Shown here piece by piece: positions 8,426 through 15,794 of a stretch of 39,079 nt of DNA. The notes below the pieces were generated by a model. It searched no databases, was not told the origin of the DNA, and saw only the letters and a program-made list of their open reading frames with translations. The first letter of the stretch is position 1; every line of letters starts with the position of its first letter. The stretch spans positions 1-39,079 of the forward strand of contig JAZNQN010000026.1 of the NCBI GenBank assembly GCA_045590195.1, read 5' to 3'. The position numbers and the translations under genes are program-made. The stretch is from JAZNQN01 sp045590195 (GTDB lineage Bacteria > Bacillota > Clostridia > UMGS1883 > UMGS1540).

Positions 8426-9871
8426 TTAGCCCATTAAAACAATTGGCACCATAATTGGCATTACTCTATCTTTAGGCTCAATCATTATCTGAATATTATT
8501 TTTCGGAAGTACGCACTCGCCAACATGAATTGTCATTTCCCAGGAGTTTTCTCCCTTTGTTAAAAGGCCTTTATGGTAAACATAGCCTGTGCTGCTATAA
8601 TCCGCACTCCAGCCTTCAGGAAGAGAAACGGTATATTCGCAGTGCATAGGATTCCACCTTTTATTTTTGATTGTAATTTTAACTTTAAAGTCGTCGCCCG
8701 CTTTTACCTGAGGTGCTTTTTCATATTCAACAAAAGTATCGCTATGAATAAGCGATGGAACTTCAAACGAATATGGGCTTCTTCTGAAAAAATCTTTTGA
8801 AACATCAGGCAAAATATCAGCCTTTAAAACTTCTTCTATTTCGTTTTCGCCATCAGCATATTCAAAATCAATATCGTGAGCACGAAGTACATCTACTAAA
8901 GTATACATAACTTTATCGGTAAGCTGACTGCAAGTTTGCGCAACCTGCAGCCTGTAATTTGCATTTACACAAACTGTTCTTATAGAGTCGCCAATATATT
9001 CCTTCCAGTCCTGCGGGAGGTTACTCTCTCCATAAACAATACCCAAAAGTGCACCAACTGTTGCACCGGTACAATCTGTATCATCGCCACAGTTAACAGC
9101 CAAAATAATACTCTTTTTAAAGTCGCCTTCGCCATAAATAAGGCCCAAAACAGTAAACGCAATATTCCCCGGAGCCTGAAACCAGCCTAAATCTGCGCTG
9201 TCTTCCAAAACCATTTCACGGGCTTTCTTCCAGTCCAGTTTATCATCATATGCTTTAAGAACTATATTTACGCTTCTTGCAACGCGGCAGTCCTTTGGAA
9301 TAAATGTAAGGGCCGTTTCAATAAGCTTTCTTACATCGTTTTCAAAAAATGCAAGGCTTTCAAGGGCGGCAGTAAAAATTTCAGCCCATGTACCCTCGCC
9401 CATACCGTGGTCAATCTGGGCATCCATAATTGCATATTTTACGGCAAGATTAGGAATACCCGGCGCCAGACAAGCCCAAATTTCAGAACGAATCCACGCA
9501 CCGTTTGAGTGTTTCCATATATTATTAAATTCGCCCGATGCAGGTGGCAAAAGACCCATACGAAGATTACTTTTTCCTATTCCGTATTCGTTCCAGTCGG
9601 GAGTAATATAAGAGAGCCAGTAATCAGCTAAAACATTTGCGCTCAAGTTTTTAGGCCCTACCTCCTCCATTGCACGAAGCCATACGAGCTGAAGGTCAAG
9701 GTCATCATTTGGCAAGGGTTCGCCCTTTTCAGATGCAAAGCCTGAAATATCGTTAAGCTGCTGCGCACCTTCATAAGGTGTACCAATAGTTCCGCCAATA
9801 TTTTTGCCTATCCAGCAACCGTAAATTTTATTTTTAAGTTCTTCTTTGTTAAGTTTCATTTTAAGTGACAT
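8426..9871 (-). CDS. ADP-ribosylglycohydrolase-family protein with C-terminal beta domain
   Basis: The N-terminal ~330 residues match the ADP-ribosylglycohydrolase fold (DraG/ARH, Pfam PF03747): GCWIGKNIGGTIG near residue 18, an NDDLD metal motif at 55-59, and CGDDTDCTGATVG at 261-273. All are metal-ligand segments of this di-magnesium family. Residues ~360-481 look like an immunoglobulin-like beta domain. The start is ATG 9871, seven bases after AAGGAGGT; a GTG at 9880 lies inside that SD and is rejected. Family members remove ADP-ribose, but those in glycan operons may act on other N- or O-glycosides, which is an inference. It heads an operon with the GH28-like, SGNH and 37-residue genes and follows an AraC gene. 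Confidence 0.82.
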   Translation of the reverse strand: MSLKMKLNKEELKNKIYGCWIGKNIGGTIGTPYEGAQQLNDISGFASEKGEPLPNDDLDLQLVWLRAMEEVGPKNLSANVLADYWLSYITPDWNEYGIGKSNLRMGLLPPASGEFNNIWKHSNGAWIRSEIWACLAPGIPNLAVKYAIMDAQIDHGMGEGTWAEIFTAALESLAFFENDVRKLIETALTFIPKDCRVARSVNIVLKAYDDKLDWKKAREMVLEDSADLGWFQAPGNIAFTVLGLIYGEGDFKKSIILAVNCGDDTDCTGATVGALLGIVYGESNLPQDWKEYIGDSIRTVCVNANYRLQVAQTCSQLTDKVMYTLVDVLRAHDIDFEYADGENEIEEVLKADILPDVSKDFFRRSPYSFEVPSLIHSDTFVEYEKAPQVKAGDDFKVKITIKNKRWNPMHCEYTVSLPEGWSADYSSTGYVYHKGLLTKGENSWEMTIHVGECVLPKNNIQIMIEPKDRVMPIMVPIVLMG

Positions 9872-9902
9872 ATAAAGCACCTCCTTAAAACCATTTTACA
9901 AC

Positions 9903-9932
9903 AAAAGCCACCTTATAAAAAGTGGCTTTTTT
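9903..9932 (-). terminator. Hairpin between AraC and ADP-ribosylglycohydrolase genes
   Basis: AAAAGCCAC (9903-9911) pairs perfectly with GTGGCTTTT (9922-9930). On the minus strand it follows the AraC stop and is trailed by a short T-rich stretch. It may end or attenuate AraC transcripts before the enzyme operon. No separate strong promoter is visible between it and the SD at 9886. Confidence 0.65.
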
Positions 9933-9947
9933 GACATAAAAAAGTAT

Positions 9948-10799
9948 TTAATTTTTACTTTTTCTAAGTTTAAGAGGTGTTGTTCCCTTAAATTCTTTAA
10001 AGTGGGCAAAAAACTTTGTTTTATCGCTGTAACCCACCTGAAAAGCTATTTCATCAATTTTAAGATTTGTAGACAAAATAAGGTTTGCTGCTTTTTCTAT
10101 ACGTGCCTCTTTAAGGAATGAGGTAAAGGTTTTGCTCGTATATTCTTTAAATATACGGCTGAAATAAGATGTATTATATGAACACATTTTTGCAACTGAC
10201 GAAAGCGTTATATTTTCGCCGCAATGAAGGGTTATATAGTGAAGCAGTTTTTCCGAAACACCGTCAAACCCATTATCAAAATTTAATGACATTTTGCGGA
10301 AAATCATAATTAAAAGCAAATTAAACCTTGACCTTACGGCAAGTTCATATCCAGGTGTACAATCGTTTTTTTCTTTTATTATTCCTTCAATTATGTTTTC
10401 AATTTCGCCCTGCTCGTTTTTTGAAAAAGTTATAAGTGTTTTACTCTTGTCAAGGGTTTTCTTAAAATCTTCAAACTCGGAAAGATTTAAAAGTGCAAAT
10501 GCATTTTCATAATTTGCAAGACTTACGTTTATATATTCAGGCTTCATTAAAATATTAACATAAACGCCTTCGCCCTTAATTTCGTGGGTTTGATTATAAT
10601 TTATTATAACCATATCGCCGTGGCGGGCTATATATTCCTTGCCATCAATAGTATGGGTATATTTACCACGCATAACATAAACCATTTCAACAAAATCGTG
10701 TTTATGTTTTTTAAATGTCATTGGCGCATCGTTAATATTTTTCTGCACAAAGGCAGAATCGGACATAAAGTATATATTATCTCTTTCTGTAAGCGACAT
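9948..10799 (-). CDS. AraC-family regulator with N-terminal cupin sensor
   Basis: The 283-residue protein has the same architecture as the regulator at 2513-3376: an N-terminal cupin (KHKHDFVEMVYV near residue 31, then GDMVIINYNQTH) and two C-terminal HTH motifs ending GYSDKTKFFAHFKEFKGTTP. The two are clearly paralogues. It sits just upstream of the ADP-ribosylglycohydrolase/GH28/SGNH operon on the same strand, so control of that operon is likely. The start at 10799 gives an intact cupin N-terminus; the SD (GAGGGC, 7-12 bases upstream) is moderate. Confidence 0.88.
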   Translation of the reverse strand: MSLTERDNIYFMSDSAFVQKNINDAPMTFKKHKHDFVEMVYVMRGKYTHTIDGKEYIARHGDMVIINYNQTHEIKGEGVYVNILMKPEYINVSLANYENAFALLNLSEFEDFKKTLDKSKTLITFSKNEQGEIENIIEGIIKEKNDCTPGYELAVRSRFNLLLIMIFRKMSLNFDNGFDGVSEKLLHYITLHCGENITLSSVAKMCSYNTSYFSRIFKEYTSKTFTSFLKEARIEKAANLILSTNLKIDEIAFQVGYSDKTKFFAHFKEFKGTTPLKLRKSKN

Positions 10800-10830
10800 T
10801 TTTGCCCTCGTTTCATTAAGTGTTTTGTTT

Positions 10831-10859
10831 ATAGTATCATTATTTTAACACATTTGCAA
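10831..10859 (-). promoter_or_regulatory. Candidate promoter of the second AraC gene
   Basis: TTGCAA (10854-10859), 17-base spacer, TACTAT (10831-10836) on the minus strand, about 30 bases before the ATG. The spacer contains ATGTGTTAAAAT, closely matching the region upstream of the first AraC gene. Confidence 0.5.
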
Positions 10860-10875
10860 GCACAAAATGACTTCG

Positions 10876-10904
10876 TTGACTTTTTAAGGTAATTGTGATA
10901 TCAT
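10876..10904 (+). promoter_or_regulatory. Promoter of the nitroreductase gene
   Basis: TTGACT (10876-10881), 17-base spacer, TATCAT (10899-10904). The SD GGGAGG and the ATG at 10928 follow at a normal distance. Confidence 0.7.
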
Positions 10905-10927
10905 TCTTTAATAAGGGAGGTTTTAAA

Positions 10928-11446
10928 ATGGATTTTGAAAAAGTTATACAGGAGCGTTATTCTGTAAGAAAATTTGAGCAAAAACATCTTGAAAAAAGCG
11001 ATATAGATAAAATACTTAGGGCAGGACACTTAGCCCCCACGGGCTGTAATTTTCAGCCACAGCGCATTTTAGTTCTTAATACTGATGAATCAACAGAAAA
11101 ATTAAAAAACTGCACCAAATGCCATTTTGATGCACCATGTGCAATGCTTGTATGCTTTAATAAAAACGAAACATGGGAAAGGCCTTATGACGGGGCAACT
11201 TCCGCCCCTGTTGATGCGGCAATTGTTACAACTCATATGATGCTCGAGGCGCAAAACATAGGCGTTGGCACTTGCTGGGTTATGCACTTTAATCCTGAGG
11301 CTATGAGGGAAAGCTTTAATATTCCCGATGAATATGAGCCTTTGGCACTTCTTGTTATGGGTTATCCGCATAAGGATGCCGCACCTATTGAAATGCACAC
11401 AAAATTCCGCCCTATGGATGAAGTTATTTTTTACGACAGTTTTTAA
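10928..11446 (+). CDS. Nitroreductase-family flavoprotein
   Basis: The 172-residue protein has the FMN-binding start of this family (QERYSVRKFEQKHLEKSDIDKILRAGHLAPTGCNFQPQR, an RxSxRxF motif followed by AP-GxNxQP). It also has a GVGTCWV segment and a C-terminal ALLVMGYP typical of small FMN-dependent NAD(P)H oxidoreductases. Length and motifs are normal. I chose ATG 10928 because GGGAGG lies 7 bases upstream. It is a single-gene unit between its own promoter and a bidirectional terminator. The physiological substrate is unknown, as for most of the family. Confidence 0.88.
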   Translation: MDFEKVIQERYSVRKFEQKHLEKSDIDKILRAGHLAPTGCNFQPQRILVLNTDESTEKLKNCTKCHFDAPCAMLVCFNKNETWERPYDGATSAPVDAAIVTTHMMLEAQNIGVGTCWVMHFNPEAMRESFNIPDEYEPLALLVMGYPHKDAAPIEMHTKFRPMDEVIFYDSF

Positions 11447-11476
11447 AAAAGTCAGTGGTATAACCACTGACTTTTT
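11446..11476. terminator. Bidirectional intrinsic terminator
   Basis: A perfect 14-bp stem (11446-11459 with 11463-11476) and a 3-base loop. It lies between the converging nitroreductase and HD-domain genes and touches both stop codons. Confidence 0.92.
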
Positions 11477-12065
11477 ATTCATTAATTAAATTCCCTTTTT
11501 CAGCATTATTTTCAATAAGCTTTCTGGAATATTCCCAAATTACTTCAGAGCCTGGTTTGCTTTTTTTCTGCCTTTCAATTACCTGAGATTTTTTAACGTT
11601 ATGGGCTCTCCAGTCGCCTCCGTTATTGATATCGTTTAATAAAAGCGGCTGAAAATTATCCATAACTCTTACAAATTTTGCCTCGGCACTTTCGCAAATT
11701 TCGTATTCCTCAAAAAGAGATTTCATTTCTTCTTTAAAATCATCGGGAAGCAAGCCAAAAATGCGTTCTGCCGCTTTGTTTTCTCGTTCTTTCTGGGTTT
11801 TCTTTGCTTCTTCATTATATGCATAGGTATCCCCTGCATCAATTTCAACAACATCATGAATTAAAGCCATCATCATAGATTTTGCCACATCAAATTCTTC
11901 GTTTGCATATTCCTTTAAAAGATAAATCATAACGGCCATATGCCAGGCGTGTTCCGCATCGTTTTCCTGCCTTTTATAGCCCGAAATATGGGTTTGCCTT
12001 AAAATGTTTTTTTCTTTATCTATCTCCAGAATAAAATCAACTATCTTTTTAAATCTTTCTTCCAT
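11475..12065 (-). CDS. HD-domain phosphohydrolase, YfbR/HDDC2-like
   Basis: The 196-residue protein carries the HD metal ligands in order: NDAEHAWHMA near residue 35, LIHDVVEIDAGDTY near residue 68, and a later VRVMDNFQP Asp. This pattern matches the YfbR/HDDC2 group of 5'-deoxynucleotidases, which dephosphorylate deoxynucleoside monophosphates. Which nucleotide it uses cannot be read from the sequence. The ATG follows GGGGGAA. The gene is alone, with its own promoter-like element upstream. Confidence 0.82.
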   Translation of the reverse strand: MEERFKKIVDFILEIDKEKNILRQTHISGYKRQENDAEHAWHMAVMIYLLKEYANEEFDVAKSMMMALIHDVVEIDAGDTYAYNEEAKKTQKERENKAAERIFGLLPDDFKEEMKSLFEEYEICESAEAKFVRVMDNFQPLLLNDINNGGDWRAHNVKKSQVIERQKKSKPGSEVIWEYSRKLIENNAEKGNLINE

Positions 12066-12080
12066 AAATTCCCCCGAAAA

Positions 12081-12134
12081 AATCTTCGCATATTTCTATA
12101 CGAAGATTATATCAGTTTTAATTTAAAAAGTAAA
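12081..12134 (-). promoter_or_regulatory. Promoter plus hairpin upstream of the HD gene
   Basis: TTTACT (12129-12134), 17-base spacer and TATAAT (12106-12111) form a minus-strand promoter. AATCTTCG (12081-12088) pairs with CGAAGATT (12101-12108) and is followed by T residues. The hairpin overlaps the -10 element, so it most likely terminates the membrane-gene operon upstream while the promoter starts the HD transcript. Confidence 0.6.
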
Positions 12135-12138
12135 TATT

Positions 12139-12897
12139 TTATTGATTTTTAAGGCGTTTTTTTGCTTCTTCAACGCTTTCGCCTTCACGGGTTAAATATC
12201 GGTCAACAAATTTGTCTTCAATTTTTGTATAACCATCTACAACTCCCTTTTCAATTTTTTTGTAGCCCTCTACTACACCATCAGATATTTTTTCAATACC
12301 TTTTACAATTTTTGATTTTGCCATTTTTCTGTCCTCCTTAATTAAATAAATTCCTGTAAGTATCACTATAATACACATTCCTGTTCCGGTTAAAATATTA
12401 AAAAGGATAACATCTTTAGAACTCATACCCTCAAACGACACAAGCATTGACCGCTGAAGCGAATAAATTGACACAACCGCATCAGTAAGGGCAATACTTC
12501 GAAGGGTTTTAACGTAAGGCCTTGCGCCTTTTCGCGTTTTAACCGAATTTATAATAGCCAGGGTAATTTTCACAAATGCATAAAGCGCTATAGTTATCAT
12601 TGCTATTTCGTGATATTTTGCCGAGGTATCTTTAGTTACAGTTAAATAAACCATTCCACCCAGTATCAAAGACATTACAAATATCATAATACCTGTAAAT
12701 TTCATAATGAAATGTTCGTTTTTTCTGTTTTTAAGCGAGTAAAATATAACCGCAATCCGCATAACGCTTAGCATTACATAATATGCACCCGAAAAAACAA
12801 ACCACAAAGATTGTGATGCAAAACCTAAAACGCAGTTATATATTGCAAAAATAATATTTAAAATAAACTTTAAAAGCGTTTTTTGCCGCAAATTCAT
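12139..12897 (-). CDS. Membrane protein with C-terminal 11-residue repeats
   Basis: I do not recognise this 252-residue protein. The first ~190 residues contain about five or six hydrophobic membrane segments. The cytoplasmic-looking tail carries three 11-residue repeats (ISDGVVEGYKK, IEKGVVDGYTK, IEDKFVDRYLT), which predict an amphipathic helix able to lie on a membrane or oligomerise. It follows the 122-residue membrane gene with one base between them and lies downstream of the TetR-controlled promoter. The pair therefore probably forms a TetR-regulated membrane module; no transport motif is seen. Confidence 0.7.
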   Translation of the reverse strand: MNLRQKTLLKFILNIIFAIYNCVLGFASQSLWFVFSGAYYVMLSVMRIAVIFYSLKNRKNEHFIMKFTGIMIFVMSLILGGMVYLTVTKDTSAKYHEIAMITIALYAFVKITLAIINSVKTRKGARPYVKTLRSIALTDAVVSIYSLQRSMLVSFEGMSSKDVILFNILTGTGMCIIVILTGIYLIKEDRKMAKSKIVKGIEKISDGVVEGYKKIEKGVVDGYTKIEDKFVDRYLTREGESVEEAKKRLKNQ

Positions 12898-12898
12898 T

Positions 12899-13267
12899 TT
12901 ATTTCAGCCCTTTTGTAGCCGGAATAATTAAAAGAAGTATAAGTATTCCAACCAAACCGATTACTGTTCCCAAAACAATATTTCCCCATACCAAACAAAA
13001 GCACATTCCAACGCCAAGAATAAGTGCGCCGAAAATACCAAGAAGTGTTACAAACAACATTTTTCCATTGATTTTTATTGGTGCTTTGTTTTCCATTTTT
13101 CTCCATACCATTAAAGTGATGATACCAAGTATAATGCCCACAACGCCGAAAATTATGCCGGGTTTAAATAAATTCCACTCAGGAAGCAGCGCCATACACA
13201 TTCCAAGAGAAAACAAAACTCCCGATACTGTTCCAAGCATCATTGCTGCAAAACTACTTTTTTTCAT
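12899..13267 (-). CDS. Small four-helix membrane protein
   Basis: The 122-residue protein has about four transmembrane segments: near 8-28, 33-55, 68-90 and 95-117. A short basic loop reads WRKMENKAPIKIN. There is no recognised family. The ATG is preceded by AAAAGGAG. It is the first gene of the operon divergent from the TetR gene at 13388, so it is the likely target of that repressor. TetR-linked small membrane pairs often deal with membrane stress or drugs, but nothing in the sequence proves a role. Confidence 0.7.
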   Translation of the reverse strand: MKKSSFAAMMLGTVSGVLFSLGMCMALLPEWNLFKPGIIFGVVGIILGIITLMVWRKMENKAPIKINGKMLFVTLLGIFGALILGVGMCFCLVWGNIVLGTVIGLVGILILLLIIPATKGLK

Positions 13268-13290
13268 AAAAATTCTCCTTTTATTAAAAC

Positions 13291-13369
13291 AACACTTGTT
13301 TTGTTATTACAACTATAGTATAATAAAGTTAAATTAAAAATTCAATCGTCAATTTATCAACAAGTGTTG
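13291..13369. promoter_or_regulatory. Divergent promoters with two candidate TetR operators
   Basis: Two related dyads are present: AACACTTGTT at 13291-13300 and CAACAAGTGTTG at 13358-13369. Each is AACA-N2-TGTT. The plus promoter is TTGTTT (13296-13301), 17 bases, TATAAT (13319-13324), and its -35 overlaps the first dyad. The minus promoter is TTGAAT (13340-13345), 17 bases, TATACT (13317-13322), and the first dyad falls just after its start site. One regulator could thus repress both directions. Confidence 0.65.
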
Positions 13370-13387
13370 GAATAATGAGGTAATTTT

Positions 13388-13891
13388 ATGAATGTTAAAA
13401 ACAATAAAAGAAGAAGAGAATCGGTTGAAAAAATTGAAAAAGCATTTATAAATATGCTTATAACCAAAGAAATAAGCGAAATTTCTGTTACAGATATTTG
13501 CAAGGAAACCGGCCTTAACCGAAGCACATTTTATACAAATTTTTTAGATATTTATGACCTTGCTGACAAGCTTAAAGAAAAGCTTGAATCAGATTTCGGC
13601 AGTCAGTTCAGTACAAAAGAAAATCAAAGTGCTCTTACAATGTTCCGTCATATTTATGAAAATCAACTTTTTTACAAAACTTATTTTAAGCTTGGCTATG
13701 ACAAAAACCAAATCAAAATTTACGACACTTTCAGAGCCGAAAAAGATTTTAATGGCGAATATATAGACTATCACATAGAATTTTTCAGAAACGGGCTTAA
13801 TGCAATAATAAAGCTGTGGCTTTCGGGCGGATGCAAAGAAACGCCAGAAGAAATGGTAAAAATACTCGAAAGCGAATATAAAGGCAGGTAA
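13388..13891 (+). CDS. TetR-family transcriptional repressor
   Basis: The 167-residue protein has an N-terminal TetR HTH (ISEISVTDICKETGLNRSTFYTNF, residues ~36-59, with the family's T-x-x-IC...STFY pattern). An alpha-helical ligand domain follows and is shorter than average. The ATG follows GAGG. It is divergent from the membrane gene pair at 12139-13267, with operator-like dyads between, which points to autoregulation and control of that pair. The inducer is unknown. Confidence 0.85.
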   Translation: MNVKNNKRRRESVEKIEKAFINMLITKEISEISVTDICKETGLNRSTFYTNFLDIYDLADKLKEKLESDFGSQFSTKENQSALTMFRHIYENQLFYKTYFKLGYDKNQIKIYDTFRAEKDFNGEYIDYHIEFFRNGLNAIIKLWLSGGCKETPEEMVKILESEYKGR

Positions 13892-13904
13892 ATTACCTGC
13901 CTTT
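13880..13904. terminator. Bidirectional intrinsic terminator
   Basis: AAAGGCAGGTAA (13880-13891) is the inverse of TTACCTGCCTTT (13893-13904). It includes the TetR stop codon and lies between converging genes. Confidence 0.88.
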
Positions 13905-13909
13905 TAAAT

Positions 13910-14524
13910 TTATTTACTTTTTCCAACCACAATGCCATAAACAACCGCAATTAACGCATATGGAATTAAAAGAATAAGCCAACAGAGCGAAAAAATCGGC
14001 GGCAAAAATATTGTTAAAATTCCAAGTACACCCATTACAACAGTTTCAAAACCGATAAAACGGTTAATTTTTCTGGCTTTATCTTTGCTTAAATCATAAT
14101 TTTTTATATAATCAAATTTAGGCATATAATTGCCAAGAACGATAAACATTATTCCAACAATTATTATTACGCATTTCCTTATGTCTACAGCATAGCCAAG
14201 TGCATAGGCAAAAGTTAATATTTCCAGAACAATTGAAAGCACAGGAATTATCCACTTAGTAACCATTTCAAACTTTTTTCTTTCGCCGTGCTTCATGGCG
14301 TTGAAATCATTTATGAGGCAACAAATTATCTGCAACGCAGCCATCAAAACGGGCAACCCGAAAACCGCAAATGCTTTTGGGGCATAGTTATCAGGATTAT
14401 TGTTAATATCAAAATGAATTGCAATCATTTCGGGCAGCTGATTCCAAAGATACAATCCAAGTAAAATTGGCAAAAGACAAACAAGACAAGTTACAACTAA
14501 TGTTTTCCATTTAATAAATTTCAT
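13910..14524 (-). CDS. SdpI/DUF1648-family membrane protein
   Basis: The 204-residue protein has six predicted membrane segments. Its N-terminus has the DUF1648 pattern (LPEMIAIHFDINNNPDNYAPK after the first helix), and it has the SdpI-type loop ahead of a C-terminal helical pair. In Bacillus, SdpI is the immunity protein against the SdpC killing toxin and also acts with the ArsR-type repressor SdpR. The gene overlaps the stop of an ArsR gene by one base (TAATG), as in sdpRI. No sdpC-like toxin is in the window, so here it may sense or resist a foreign toxin. Function is inferred from family and gene order. Confidence 0.8.
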   Translation of the reverse strand: MKFIKWKTLVVTCLVCLLPILLGLYLWNQLPEMIAIHFDINNNPDNYAPKAFAVFGLPVLMAALQIICCLINDFNAMKHGERKKFEMVTKWIIPVLSIVLEILTFAYALGYAVDIRKCVIIIVGIMFIVLGNYMPKFDYIKNYDLSKDKARKINRFIGFETVVMGVLGILTIFLPPIFSLCWLILLIPYALIAVVYGIVVGKSK

Positions 14525-14790
14525 TATTTATTCCCTCCCAGCATATAAATCCATTTTAAAACTTCTTCAAAAACCGAAGTATTAAGTTCATAATAGATAT
14601 AATTTTTATATTTTTCTTCGGCAATTAAATCGGCGCTTTTAAGTTTAGCCAAATGATATGAAACAGTTGCACCTGTTAAATTAAATTTTTCCGCTATCTC
14701 CCCTGCCGATTTTTTTCCTCCCTTAAGCATTGAAAGAATATCACGCCTAACAGGGTCAGAAATAGCTTTCAGGGTTTCATTCATTCCCAT
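14524..14790 (-). CDS. ArsR-family autorepressor, SdpR-like
   Basis: The 88-residue protein is a single winged helix: ISDPVRRDILSMLKGGKKSAGEIAEKF followed by LTGATVSYHLAKLKSADLIAEEK and a YYEL wing. The ArsR metal-binding ELCVC motif is absent, consistent with the SdpR/YczG-like non-metal group. I chose ATG 14790 because AGAGGTG lies 5 bases upstream; a further upstream start would overlap that SD. It is followed at once by the SdpI-like gene. Two identical half-site dyads flank its promoter, so autorepression is likely. Confidence 0.85.
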   Translation of the reverse strand: MGMNETLKAISDPVRRDILSMLKGGKKSAGEIAEKFNLTGATVSYHLAKLKSADLIAEEKYKNYIYYELNTSVFEEVLKWIYMLGGNK

Positions 14791-14812
14791 TTTATCACCT
14801 CTTAAAAAAAGC

Positions 14813-14832
14813 ATTTAGAAATATTTCTAAAT
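14813..14832. promoter_or_regulatory. ArsR/SdpR operator 1
   Basis: A 20-bp perfect palindrome, ATTTAGA-N6-TCTAAAT, just after the -10 element and over the predicted transcription start. Confidence 0.75.
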
Positions 14833-14834
14833 AG

Positions 14835-14863
14835 ATTATAACATATCATTTTCACGTTGTCAA
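14835..14863 (-). promoter_or_regulatory. Consensus promoter of the sdpRI-like operon
   Basis: TTGACA (14858-14863), 17-base spacer, TATAAT (14835-14840) on the minus strand: both hexamers are perfect. It lies between the two operators. Confidence 0.88.
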
Positions 14864-14868
14864 TAACT

Positions 14869-14888
14869 ATTTAGATTTTTCTCTAAAT
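14869..14888. promoter_or_regulatory. ArsR/SdpR operator 2
   Basis: A second ATTTAGA-N6-TCTAAAT copy, extended to AACTATTTAGA / TCTAAATAGTT (14865-14892). It is centred 56 bp from operator 1, upstream of the -35. Confidence 0.75.
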
Positions 14889-14895
14889 AGTTGGC

Positions 14896-14925
14896 AAAAA
14901 AAACAACCTATTCAGCGGTTGTTTT
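14896..14925 (-). terminator. Intrinsic terminator of the TM2 gene
   Basis: AAAACAACC (14900-14908) pairs with GGTTGTTTT (14917-14925), and the minus strand continues into a T run. Confidence 0.82.
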
Positions 14926-14952
14926 CAGTTTATTATCCGTGTTATTACTAAA

Positions 14953-15336
14953 TTAAACAAGTTTTTCAGGGTTAACTTCGTATTTGCCCATAGCAATTTT
15001 AATTAAATCGATAAGTGCAAGAATGCTGCCAATGCCGCAAAGGCACGACATAACAATTCTGAACACGCCTTTTTTGGTTTCGCCCATCATAAAGTTATGA
15101 ATACCAAGTCCGCCAAGGAAAAAGCAAACTAAAAGCATTACAACCTTGTCCTGGCCATTTAAGTCGCCACCGTTTTTCTTAATTGCCACACCGCAGTTCA
15201 TACAAACATCAGCATTCGGAGAAACAGCATTTCCACAGTTTGAACAAAAGCTTACTCCATTGCCGGTTTTCACGCCGCATTTAAGGCAGATAGCCTGGTT
15301 GTCGTTCATATTTTCGCCACAGTTTTTACAGTACAT
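14953..15336 (-). CDS. Double zinc-ribbon TM2-domain membrane protein
   Basis: The 127-residue protein begins with two zinc ribbons (CKNCG...CLKCG at about 3-20, CSNCG...CMNCG at about 31-48). A TM2 domain follows (VMLLVCFFLGGLGIHNFMMG plus a second helix with SLCGIGSILALIDLIKI). TM2 proteins have two membrane helices joined by a short loop. No enzymatic activity is known for this bacterial arrangement. The SD GGGGG lies upstream of the ATG. It lies downstream of the DUF2752 gene with which it is often associated; the 98-bp gap leaves shared transcription uncertain. Confidence 0.85.
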   Translation of the reverse strand: MYCKNCGENMNDNQAICLKCGVKTGNGVSFCSNCGNAVSPNADVCMNCGVAIKKNGGDLNGQDKVVMLLVCFFLGGLGIHNFMMGETKKGVFRIVMSCLCGIGSILALIDLIKIAMGKYEVNPEKLV

Positions 15337-15434
15337 ATATATACCCCCTTAAAGTTTGGTTTTATTTTATCATACAAGCATTAAGGTGTCAACAAAATTC
15401 GCTACATCTCCTGTGGTTTCGACAAAACTTTCTT

Positions 15435-15761
15435 TCATATAATAATCCAATTAACCATAAATCCCACTAATACTAATATATAAAAAGAGAGATTTAAATA
15501 TTTATTTTTAAAAAGCCTGCCATCACGCATAAAACACAAATAAAGAAGTGGAATCGACCAGAACATAATATGATAAGAAAATGCCTGGCCAAAGTTTAAG
15601 CGAATAGCTGAAATAAGTGCACGTGTCATTCCGCAGCCTGGACACTTTACCTTAAACAAACTGTAGAAAGGACACTGCAAAGGTATTATATATGCTAATA
15701 CTGCATATAAAATCAGCACCAGCGTTAAAATAATTTTCCATTTTATATCTTTTATCTTCAA
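15435..15761 (-). CDS. DUF2752 membrane protein
   Basis: The 108-residue protein has about three membrane helices and the DUF2752 signature CPGCGMTRA (about residues 39-47) after the first helix. The function of the family is unknown. The start codon is TTG, preceded by GGAG at a normal distance. It precedes the zinc-ribbon TM2 gene, a common pairing, and follows the NudC-like gene by 33 bases, so read-through from that gene is possible. Confidence 0.8.
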   Translation of the reverse strand: MKIKDIKWKIILTLVLILYAVLAYIIPLQCPFYSLFKVKCPGCGMTRALISAIRLNFGQAFSYHIMFWSIPLLYLCFMRDGRLFKNKYLNLSFYILVLVGFMVNWIII

Positions 15762-15794
15762 TTTTCCACTCCAGGTATCAAAAAGAATTAAATT

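Noticed and set aside
9872..9880. Upstream GTG start for the ADP-ribosylglycohydrolase-family gene
   Set aside because: The GTG is part of the AAGGAGGTG Shine-Dalgarno; the ATG at 9871 has ideal spacing. The GTG ahead of the lipoprotein ATG at 18502 was rejected for the same reason.
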